Assembly (NCBI GenBank): GCA_021203945.1 | Contig: JAJQAF010000301.1 | Span: 1-5,226, forward strand | Length of the DNA stretch: 5,226 bases | Source of the DNA: Campylobacter sp. | GTDB lineage: Bacteria > Campylobacterota > Campylobacteria > Campylobacterales > Campylobacteraceae | Direction: 5' to 3' | In this document: positions 1 to 5,220 of the stretch, piece by piece | Layout of the letters: every line of letters begins with the position of its first letter | How positions within the stretch are numbered: position 1 is the first letter of the stretch | Made by a program: the position numbers and the translations under genes | Notes under the pieces: model-generated | Databases searched by the model: none | Seen by the model: only the letters and a program-made list of their open reading frames with translations | Told to the model about the DNA's origin: nothing

Positions 1-20
1 AAAATGCGCTAAAAATTTAT

Positions 21-24
21 GGAG
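21..24 (+). promoter_or_regulatory. Ribosome binding site that decides the prfB start
   Basis: GGAG lies six bases before TTG at 31, an ideal spacing. The in-frame ATG at 19-21 shares its G with this site and has only A/T-rich sequence and a GCG before it. TTG 31 also gives the family length and the Asp-Asn-Tyr-Glu start I remember from other Campylobacter RF2 proteins. Without a promoter map the ATG cannot be fully excluded. Confidence 0.65.
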
Positions 25-30
25 AAAAAT

Positions 31-1128
31 TTGGATAATTACGAATATACCGAACTTTTAAAGACGCTAAATACAAAAGTAGAAAACATAGGCTCAATCA
101 TCAAACCGCAAATAATCAAAGATCGTCTAAACGAAATAGAGCGACTTGAACATGAGCCGAATTTTTGGCAGGATATCGCAAAAGCGGGTATGCTAAATAA
201 GGAAAAAACCAAAATTTCAAACATACTTGCAAAATTCACGGACGCCAAAAACGCGGTAACCGACGCAAAAGAGCTATATGAGCTTGCAAACTCCGAAAGC
301 GACGAAGAAACGCTAAATTCTTTATTTGACGATGCTTTAAAGCTTGAAGAAAAGATAACGAATTTAGAAATTTCAATGCTTCTGAGCGGTGAAGACGACA
401 ACAAAAACGCGATCATATCGATACATCCGGGCGCAGGCGGAACGGAGAGCAACGACTGGGCGAGTATGCTTTATAGAATGTATCTACGCTTTTGCGAACG
501 CGAGGGCTTCAAGGTTGAAACCCTTGATTTTCAAGAGGGCGATGAAGCGGGATTAAAAGACGTAAGCTTTATCGTAAAAGGCGAAAACGCATACGGCTAT
601 CTAAAGGCTGAAAACGGGATTCATCGTCTGGTAAGAACAAGCCCGTTTGATAGCGCCGGACGCCGTCATACAAGCTTTTCAAGCGTTATGGTAAGTCCGG
701 AAATAGACGACGACATAGAGATACAAATCGACGAAAAAGATCTAAAAATCGATACTTACCGAGCAAGCGGCGCAGGCGGACAACACGTAAATAAGACCGA
801 ATCGGCAATCCGTATTACCCACGTTCCCACAGGCATCGTCGTGCAATGTCAAAACGATCGCTCTCAGCACAAAAACCGTGCAACGGCGATGAAAATGCTA
901 AAATCGCGTCTTTATGAACTTGAGCTTATGAAACAGCAGGAGGCAAACGCAAGCGTAGAAAAAAGCGAGATCGGCTGGGGGCATCAGATACGCTCATACG
1001 TGCTTTTCCCGTATCAACAAATCAAAGATAACCGCTCAAATTTAGCGTATTCGCAAACCGAAGCCATACTAGACGGCGATATAAAAAAGATGATAGAGGG
1101 CGTGCTTATAAGTCAAAAGAGCGTATGA
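31..1128 (+). CDS. prfB: Peptide chain release factor 2 (RF2), TTG start
   Basis: Cytoplasmic class I release factor that reads UGA and UAA in the ribosomal A site and triggers peptide release. Numbering from TTG at 31 gives 365 residues, the same as E. coli RF2. The stop-codon-reading tripeptide SPF is at residues 204-206 and the catalytic GGQ at 249-251, each one residue from the E. coli positions. The residue four before the first Gly of GGQ is Ala, the active variant rather than the Thr of E. coli K-12. The N-terminal helical domain (about 1-110) is followed by the conserved block with [12 protein letters not shown], not PxT, separates it from RF1. There is no in-frame UGA near codon 26, so the autoregulatory +1 frameshift of many prfB genes is absent. 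An ATG at 19 would add four residues, but it overlaps the GGAG that serves TTG 31 and has no ribosome binding site of its own. The gene ends in TGA, which RF2 itself reads. Confidence 0.96.
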   Translation: MDNYEYTELLKTLNTKVENIGSIIKPQIIKDRLNEIERLEHEPNFWQDIAKAGMLNKEKTKISNILAKFTDAKNAVTDAKELYELANSESDEETLNSLFDDALKLEEKITNLEISMLLSGEDDNKNAIISIHPGAGGTESNDWASMLYRMYLRFCEREGFKVETLDFQEGDEAGLKDVSFIVKGENAYGYLKAENGIHRLVRTSPFDSAGRRHTSFSSVMVSPEIDDDIEIQIDEKDLKIDTYRASGAGGQHVNKTESAIRITHVPTGIVVQCQNDRSQHKNRATAMKMLKSRLYELELMKQQEANASVEKSEIGWGHQIRSYVLFPYQQIKDNRSNLAYSQTEAILDGDIKKMIEGVLISQKSV

Positions 1129-1132
1129 TCAA

Positions 1133-1155
1133 GATTAAATTTTTAAAATTTCATC
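1133..1155. terminator. Possible weak two-way terminator between prfB and the Sel1 lipoprotein gene
   Basis: An imperfect inverted repeat sits across the convergent junction: arm 1133-1143 (GATTAAATTTT) and arm 1145-1155 (AAAATTTCATC) pair at 10 of 11 positions around base 1144; the innermost pairs would open to form the loop. A further CAA/TTG pairing outside is possible with a bulge. The stem is almost all A/T, so it would be weak, and it overlaps the end of the leftward gene. The position between two converging stops is the main support. Confidence 0.33.
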
Positions 1156-1694
1156 GATTGTAACTTTTCACAGCTCTCTTTAATTCCGCTCGCACAAGCG
1201 ATATTCAAAAAATATCTAGCGTCTTTAAATTCGTTTTGAGAAAGATATAACGAACCAAGCTCAAACGCCGCCTCATTTGAGCCCAAATTTGCCGCCTCGT
1301 AATAATAAGCCATCGCTTTTTTGATATTTTTATTTACGCCAAGTCCGTATTCGTAGATATATGCGACGTTTCGCAAGGCGTTTTTATGTCCGTATTTGCC
1401 GGCGGTCTTAAACCAAAATAGTGCGCGCAGCATATCCTTGCTTACGCCAAGACCGTCGCGATAATACACGCCGACTTGATACATGGCAAGCACGTTGCCT
1501 TCTTTTGCGTAACGTTCAAAACGCCTAAAAGATTTTTTGTATTCTTTTTGATTGTGAAGATAAATAGCGTCCCTCATCTGCACTACTTCAGGATCGTCTT
1601 TGGGCTCTGAAAAGCCTAAAGTTTCAGCTACTCCGCTATTAGCGCAACTCCAAAAAATCAAGGATATTAAAATAAGAAAGATAAAATTTTTCAC
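1143..1694 (-). CDS. Sel1-like repeat (SLR) putative lipoprotein
   Basis: This 183-residue protein starts with a signal peptide: Lys at 2, a hydrophobic core 4-15, then Ser16-Cys17. The lipobox is imperfect (Phe-Trp-Ser-Cys), yet Cys17 is the likely lipidated residue, so I expect an envelope lipoprotein. After a linker (18-60) come Sel1/TPR-like repeats at about 68-103 and 104-139, each with the GLGV turn followed by Lys and the Ala-rich second helix, then a degenerate third (140-171) lacking that turn. Only the last repeat has the Hcp-type cysteine pair, Cys167 and Cys175, eight residues apart. SLR domains are helical scaffolds for protein contacts; no enzyme activity is implied. The start is GTG at 1694 (minus strand), with a G-run ribosome site ahead of it and no better start upstream. 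It converges with prfB and diverges from the 1777 cluster. The partner is unknown. Confidence 0.88.
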   Translation of the reverse strand: MKNFIFLILISLIFWSCANSGVAETLGFSEPKDDPEVVQMRDAIYLHNQKEYKKSFRRFERYAKEGNVLAMYQVGVYYRDGLGVSKDMLRALFWFKTAGKYGHKNALRNVAYIYEYGLGVNKNIKKAMAYYYEAANLGSNEAAFELGSLYLSQNEFKDARYFLNIACASGIKESCEKLQSMKF

Positions 1695-1700
1695 GATATT

Positions 1701-1706
1701 CCCCCA
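1701..1706 (-). promoter_or_regulatory. G-run ribosome binding site for the GTG start at 1694
   Basis: On the minus strand the bases before the GTG read TGGGGGAATATC. The run of five G differs from the AAAGGA sites of the neighbouring genes but can still pair with the CCUCC tail of 16S rRNA, at about six bases from the start. No other start codon occurs upstream in this frame before the spacer, so this site supports the GTG. Confidence 0.55.
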
Positions 1707-1735
1707 AAATTTAGTAAATTTTATCCTAAAACATC

Positions 1736-1748
1736 TTATAATTATAAT
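1736..1748. promoter_or_regulatory. Palindromic divergent promoter region (-10 boxes on both strands)
   Basis: TTATAATTATAA at 1736-1747 is a perfect 12-base palindrome. It contains TATAAT on the plus strand at 1737-1742 and again at 1743-1748, and TATAAT on the minus strand at 1741-1746. Campylobacter sigma-70 promoters depend on the -10 box and need no clear -35, so these boxes could start transcription of both the rightward cluster (start near 1755, ribosome site 1764-1769) and the leftward lipoprotein gene (start near 1734, GTG at 1694). Being an AT palindrome between divergent genes, it could also be a repressor site, but I cannot assign a regulator. Confidence 0.5.
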
Positions 1749-1763
1749 AAAATTTATATTTTT

Positions 1764-1769
1764 AAAGGA
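1764..1769 (+). promoter_or_regulatory. Ribosome binding site of the 104-residue protein gene
   Basis: AAAGGA ends seven bases before ATG 1777 and is the strongest ribosome site of the rightward cluster. It fixes the start of the first gene and indicates that this small ORF is really translated. Confidence 0.7.
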
Positions 1770-1776
1770 CTAGCAA

Positions 1777-2091
1777 ATGGATCACAACGCGCTTTTGACT
1801 CAACTCGGCTACAATATCGACGACTCTACGTCAGAACAGATGCGTAGAATTTTAAACAATACCGACGGAATCGATCCGCAAAGCATCATAATCTTAAATG
1901 ATCATTTAAAACCACATCTTTGTTTTATCGCTATGAGCGGGAGTGAAGATAGGCTAAAGATAAAAAACGTAGCAACCATAACGGAAATCAAACAAAGAGT
2001 CGATGAGATCGTTGAAAACTGGTCCAAAAAATACAAAATGAAGCTTAAAAAAATAAACGACACCACATACTACATAACAGGTAAAATTTAA
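1777..2091 (+). CDS. Hypothetical protein, 104 residues, first gene of the RclA-like cluster
   Basis: I do not recognise the family. The protein is small, soluble and mixed in charge, without a signal peptide or membrane segment, so it is probably cytoplasmic. Its N-terminal third looks helical and polar (Asp- and Asn-rich); a short hydrophobic stretch around residues 45-54 contains the single Cys49 (HLCFIAMSGS); then comes a lysine-rich helix-like segment (about 68-90) and a short strand-like end (TTYYITGK). A strong ribosome site and the TAATG overlap, by which its stop shares one base with the ATG of the oxidoreductase gene, show that it is a real gene whose translation is probably coupled to its neighbour. 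That coupling suggests a role connected with the enzyme, such as partner or regulator, but no motif supports a definite function. Confidence 0.8.
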   Translation: MDHNALLTQLGYNIDDSTSEQMRRILNNTDGIDPQSIIILNDHLKPHLCFIAMSGSEDRLKIKNVATITEIKQRVDEIVENWSKKYKMKLKKINDTTYYITGKI

Positions 2092-3440
2092 TGGCGAATA
2101 TGAAATACGATATTATCGTCATAGGATTCGGCAAAGCCGGTAAAACGCTAGCCGCAAAAGCAAGCGCACTCGGCAAAAAAGTCGCTATGATAGAAAAATC
2201 GCCGCAAATGTACGGCGGAACTTGCATAAATATAGGCTGCATACCGACAAAGCGCCTTGTTACCGCGGCAAAAGAAACCCGATTTGTAACTAATAGCGTG
2301 CAAGAGGAGCATTATACCCTATCCGTGCAGACAAAAGACAAGCTCGTAACGGCGTTAAGAGCTAAAAATTTAGGTATGCTAAAGGACGATCCCAATATTG
2401 ACGTCATTGACGGCATCGGATCTTTTATGGATAAAAATTCGGTTGAAATTTTAGGCGAAGGCGGCGACAAACGCATTATACAAGGCGATACGATAGTCAT
2501 AAACACCGGCTCAAAGGAAGCCGTCGCACCGTTTGAGATAAATTCCGATTTTGCCTACACGAGTACCGAAATTTTAAATTTGCAAACTCTTCCAAAACAT
2601 CTGGTCATAATCGGAAACGGCTTTATCGGACTTGAGTTTGCCTCTATGTTTGCGGCTTTCGGCTCAAAAGTCACGATCGTCGGACGCGGAAAATTTATGA
2701 AAAACGAAGATTGCGACGTTGCGCAAAGCGTAAAAGAGGCGCTACAAACGCAAGGAATTAAAATTTTAGAGCATTGCGATATCTTAAATTTAACCAACGA
2801 CAGCTTAAATTTTACTCAAAACGGCGAGAGCAAATCAATCGTAGCCGATGCGTTTTTAATAGCCGTAGGTCGTAAAGCCGCGACCAAAGAGTTAAATTTA
2901 GATAAAGCCGGCGTAAAAACCGACGCAAAAGGCAATATAATTGTAAATGAGTTTTTACAAACCGATGCGCCAAACATCTACGCCGTGGGAGACGTGAGAG
3001 GCGGGGAGCTTTTCACTTATACCAGCTTGGATGATTTTCGTATAGTGTTTGATAAAATTTTCGGCACAGCAGAGCGAAACACGAAAAATAGAAGCATTCA
3101 TGCAAATACGTTATTTACGCAAACACCTTTGGCAAAGGTCGGATTGAATGAAAAACAAGCTATTGCACTAGGCAGAGACGTTAAAATTTTAAAATTAAAT
3201 ATGGGTGCGGTGCCCGGAGCAAAAGTCGTAAATCACGATACGGGAATGCTAAAAGCGATAGTAGATAGCAAAAACGGCGAAATTTTAGGCGCGGCGTTTC
3301 ACTGCATATACGCACACGAGATCATTAACGAAGTTGCCGTAGCGATGAACTTCAAAGCAACCGCTGACTTTTTCAAAAATCAAATTTTTACCCATCCAAG
3401 CATAAGCGAGGCGCTAAATGACTTGTTTGGGCAATTTTAA
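2091..3440 (+). CDS. RclA-like pyridine nucleotide-disulfide oxidoreductase (FAD)
   Basis: A 449-residue flavoenzyme of the glutathione reductase/dihydrolipoamide dehydrogenase superfamily, cytoplasmic. The FAD-binding GxGxxG is at 12-17 (GFGKAG), the redox disulfide at Cys45 and Cys50 within GGTCINIGCIPTK, the NAD(P)H-binding GxGxxG at 175-180, the second FAD contact at Asp301 (AVGDV), and the dimerisation domain ends with His435 and Glu440 in the HPxxSE motif. From memory the best match is E. coli RclA (YkgC), which shares IGFGKAGKTLA, MYGGTCINIGCIPTK, NIDVIDG, FTY-SLDD-RIV and QIFTHPS. RclA reduces Cu(II) with a nicotinamide cofactor and protects against hypochlorous acid; by homology this enzyme may do likewise, but a mercuric reductase-like or other thiol role is not excluded. 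It lacks the C-terminal and N-terminal cysteine extensions of MerA. Start ATG 2091 overlaps the previous stop by one base; Met4 (2100) is a weaker alternative. Confidence 0.93.
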   Translation: MANMKYDIIVIGFGKAGKTLAAKASALGKKVAMIEKSPQMYGGTCINIGCIPTKRLVTAAKETRFVTNSVQEEHYTLSVQTKDKLVTALRAKNLGMLKDDPNIDVIDGIGSFMDKNSVEILGEGGDKRIIQGDTIVINTGSKEAVAPFEINSDFAYTSTEILNLQTLPKHLVIIGNGFIGLEFASMFAAFGSKVTIVGRGKFMKNEDCDVAQSVKEALQTQGIKILEHCDILNLTNDSLNFTQNGESKSIVADAFLIAVGRKAATKELNLDKAGVKTDAKGNIIVNEFLQTDAPNIYAVGDVRGGELFTYTSLDDFRIVFDKIFGTAERNTKNRSIHANTLFTQTPLAKVGLNEKQAIALGRDVKILKLNMGAVPGAKVVNHDTGMLKAIVDSKNGEILGAAFHCIYAHEIINEVAVAMNFKATADFFKNQIFTHPSISEALNDLFGQF

Positions 3441-3444
3441 AGGA
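3439..3444 (+). promoter_or_regulatory. Ribosome binding site overlapping the oxidoreductase stop
   Basis: AAAGGA begins within the TAA stop of the oxidoreductase gene (3438-3440) and ends five bases before ATG 3450. No room for a promoter or terminator remains between the two genes, which argues that the first lipoprotein gene is transcribed with the enzyme gene. Confidence 0.7.
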
Positions 3445-3449
3445 TAGAC

Positions 3450-4115
3450 ATGAAGATATTTTTACCGATTTTAATAGCGATATTTTTTGCGGGATGTTTG
3501 CAAACTACAAATGTCGGACAACCCAAAATAGACGAATGGCAAAAGAATGATAATAAAGAAATCGTGCAAAACAAACAGCAAATTTCACAAAATGCGATCG
3601 TCGTTTTAACGCCGCAATGTTCAAATGGTGATGCAGCCGCATGCAACGACCTCGGAGCAAATTATGAATTCTTAAAAGATTATGAAAAAGCATTTGCAAA
3701 CTACACAAAAGCTTGCGATAGCGGCATAGAGCTTGGTTGCTCGAATCTAGGGCTTCTTTACGAGCAAGGATTGGGAGTTAAAAAAGATCCCAAACACGCA
3801 CTTGAAATTTACAAAACTAGTTGCAATAACGGCGGAACGCACTCGTGTTATAACCTTGGCAATGCATATCGCAAGGGCGAGATCGTCGCGCAAGACTATA
3901 CGCTGGCTATGGGAGCTTATACGAACGCTTGCGAAGCCGGCGACATACCTTCATGCGCAAATATAGGCGCGATGTATGAACTGGGTCTTGGGGTAGATAA
4001 AGATGAAATGCGCGCATACAAAATTTATAAAGTCGCGTGCTTTCGCGGTTTAAACAAGGCTTGCCCGCAGATGAAACGACTTGGCGTAAAACTAGGTCAA
4101 ATCAGTGAAAACTAA
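3450..4115 (+). CDS. Cysteine-paired Sel1-like repeat lipoprotein (Hcp-like)
   Basis: A 221-residue putative lipoprotein: signal peptide 1-15 with Lys at 2, hydrophobic core, lipobox Phe-Ala-Gly-Cys with lipidation expected at Cys16. A polar, Gln/Asn/Lys-rich linker (about 20-50) leads to Sel1-like helical repeats. Besides Cys16 there are exactly ten cysteines, in five pairs each eight residues apart: 57/65, 89/97, 125/133, 161/169 and 197/205. The pairs recur after 32, 36, 36 and 36 residues, the spacing of the disulfide-braced repeats of Helicobacter cysteine-rich proteins (HcpA, HcpB). The disulfides would form after export. The first repeat is short; the third has an altered turn (KGEIVAQD). 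Such proteins act as binding scaffolds; a partner cannot be deduced. It follows the RclA-like gene after nine bases and overlaps the next lipoprotein gene by 11. Confidence 0.93.
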   Translation: MKIFLPILIAIFFAGCLQTTNVGQPKIDEWQKNDNKEIVQNKQQISQNAIVVLTPQCSNGDAAACNDLGANYEFLKDYEKAFANYTKACDSGIELGCSNLGLLYEQGLGVKKDPKHALEIYKTSCNNGGTHSCYNLGNAYRKGEIVAQDYTLAMGAYTNACEAGDIPSCANIGAMYELGLGVDKDEMRAYKIYKVACFRGLNKACPQMKRLGVKLGQISEN

Positions 4116-4698
4116 AATTTTAAATTTTGCCTTTGTTTTGGCGATCGCATTCGGTATGAACGGTTGCTGGTCATGGCAAAAGACGGTTAGCTTCGGCTTT
4201 TGGCAAAGCGAGGATGATATAGCCGAGCAAAAAGCCGAGGCTCAACAAGAAGCGCTGATACAAGAATGCGAAAAAGGCGACGCAATATCTTGTAATAATT
4301 CGGCGGTAAATTTTAGCACTATTAAAGACTTCAGCTCGGCTAAAAAATTTTACGAAAAAGCTTGTAACGGCGGACTTGCAACCGCATGCTCAAATCTAGG
4401 ACAGATTTACGAGCAAGGCTTAGTTGATGAGAAAAAAGATATAAAAACCGCGCTTGAGCTATACAAACTAGCTTGCCAAAATAACGATGGCGTAGGCTGC
4501 TATAACGAAGCGTTAGCTATATATGACGCAAGTTCAAACGATACCGATAAAATCAAAACGAGCCTATCGCTACTCGCCAAAAGTTGCGAGCTTGAATATG
4601 CTCAGGCTTGCTATTTGCTGGCAAAACTAAGCGATAACGAGGCGAAAGCAAAAGCACTCTATAAAAGAGCTTGCAAGCTTGGAAAATGCATGGAATAA
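4105..4698 (+). CDS. Second cysteine-paired Sel1-like repeat lipoprotein, tandem paralogue
   Basis: A 197-residue putative lipoprotein with signal peptide 1-20 and a loose lipobox (Met-Asn-Gly-Cys, Cys21), followed by an aromatic WSW stretch and an Ala/Glu/Gln-rich helix (38-54). Cysteine pairs eight residues apart occur at 55/63, 87/95, 124/132 and 161/169; a last pair, 190/195, is only five apart in a shortened final repeat. Repeats align in order with the preceding protein (first step 32 residues in both, later ones 37 here against 36), and DNA around 4388-4419 matches 3739-3770 at about 26 of 32 bases, so the two arose by duplication. The repeats are more divergent here, with only one clear YEQGL turn. 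The start is GTG 4105, inside the end of the previous gene, with a weak AGG eight bases before it; translation is probably coupled. It is likely exported and disulfide-bonded; function unknown. Confidence 0.9.
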   Translation: MKTKILNFAFVLAIAFGMNGCWSWQKTVSFGFWQSEDDIAEQKAEAQQEALIQECEKGDAISCNNSAVNFSTIKDFSSAKKFYEKACNGGLATACSNLGQIYEQGLVDEKKDIKTALELYKLACQNNDGVGCYNEALAIYDASSNDTDKIKTSLSLLAKSCELEYAQACYLLAKLSDNEAKAKALYKRACKLGKCME

Positions 4699-4717
4699 AA
4701 TTCATAGCATTTTTTCC
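4681..4717. terminator. Candidate two-way terminator at the lipoprotein/gmhB junction
   Basis: An imperfect inverted repeat spans the three-base gap between two converging stops. AAAATGC (4683-4689) pairs with GCATTTT (4707-4713), and GAAT (4693-4696) with ATTC (4700-4703), around the loop AAA (4697-4699); AT/AT pairs between them need one bulged base on each side. The outer GGAAAA and TTTTCC extend the stem with a bulge. On the plus strand a run of six T (4710-4715) follows the GC; on the minus strand TTTT follows. It is A/T-rich and overlaps both coding ends, so efficiency is uncertain. Confidence 0.45.
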
Positions 4718-5220
4718 TTTTTCATATATTTATAAACATCCTTTACGCTTTTAAATTTTACTCCGTCAAGCAAAAAGCCTTGTCCTACTCCGGCATTTTG
4801 TCCGGCCTCCATATCGCTTGATTTATCGCCTATAATGATTGATTTTGAAAGATTTATATTAAACTCGCCGGCTGCGTCAAGTATCATTTTAGGTTTTGGC
4901 TTACGGCACTCGCACCTATCCTCCGGAGAATGTGGGCAAAAATAGACCTTTGATATACTTACACCGTGTTTTTTGAACTCGTTTAACATATAATCGTTTA
5001 AATTTTCAAACTGTTGTCGAGTATAATATCCTCGACCTATTCCGGATTGATTTGTTACGACGATGAGAATATACCCAAGCTTGTAAAATTCTGCCAAAAC
5101 ATCAAAAATTTCATCACAAAATTTGAAGGCTTTAATATTATAAACATAACCCGCATCATGATTTATAACGCCGTCACGATCCAAAAAAAGCGCCTTGGTA
5201 GCATTTAAAATTTTACTCAT
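4702..5220 (-). CDS. gmhB: D-glycero-D-manno-heptose 1,7-bisphosphate 7-phosphatase
   Basis: A 172-residue HAD-superfamily phosphatase, cytoplasmic, that removes the 7-phosphate from heptose 1,7-bisphosphate on the way to ADP-heptose for the lipooligosaccharide inner core. Motif I is LFLDRDGVIN with nucleophile Asp14 and acid/base Asp16; motif II is VVTNQSG (Thr56, Asn57); a zinc site is formed by Cys95, His97, Cys103 and Cys105; CRKPKP (from 105) gives the basic residues; motif IV is GDKSSDMEAG with Asp132 and Asp136. E. coli GmhB has 191 residues and a longer zinc loop. The related N-terminal phosphatase domain of HisB has a similarly short loop, so a histidinol-phosphatase is the main alternative, but the absence of a fused dehydratase and the AGYVYNI segment favour GmhB. 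ATG 5220 is the start; its ribosome site lies outside the window. A TAA at 5222-5224 (minus) might end an upstream gene. Confidence 0.92.
   Translation of the reverse strand: MSKILNATKALFLDRDGVINHDAGYVYNIKAFKFCDEIFDVLAEFYKLGYILIVVTNQSGIGRGYYTRQQFENLNDYMLNEFKKHGVSISKVYFCPHSPEDRCECRKPKPKMILDAAGEFNINLSKSIIIGDKSSDMEAGQNAGVGQGFLLDGVKFKSVKDVYKYMKKEKML

Noticed and set aside
1..12. ATG CGC TAA near the left edge, possible end of an upstream gene
   Set aside because: Only twelve bases are visible, so neither frame nor product can be judged; noted in the summary only.
39..452. Open frame of 137 codons on the minus strand inside prfB
   Set aside because: Serine- and phenylalanine-rich shadow of the strongly conserved prfB reading frame, with no ribosome site or recognisable domain.
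2045..2797. Three short minus-strand open frames (64-80 codons) within the oxidoreductase gene region
   Set aside because: They lie opposite conserved FAD and cofactor motifs, have no supporting ribosome sites and resemble no protein I know.
2091..3440. Annotation of the flavoenzyme as mercuric reductase or dihydrolipoamide dehydrogenase
   Set aside because: There is no MerA-type C-terminal cysteine pair or heavy-metal domain, no neighbouring mer or 2-oxoacid dehydrogenase genes, and the signature segments match RclA better.
3437..3708. Two overlapping minus-strand open frames of 67-69 codons opposite the first cluster lipoprotein
   Set aside because: Cysteine- and histidine-rich composition simply mirrors the repeat codons of the real gene on the other strand.
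3450..4698. Possibility that the cysteine pairs mark a c-type cytochrome or zinc-ribbon protein
   Set aside because: Spacing is Cx7C without CxxCH heme sites or clustered CxxC zinc knuckles, and the surrounding residues fit Sel1-like repeats.
5014..5208. Plus-strand open frame of 64 codons opposite gmhB
   Set aside because: It is antisense to the conserved catalytic motifs of gmhB and has no start signal.
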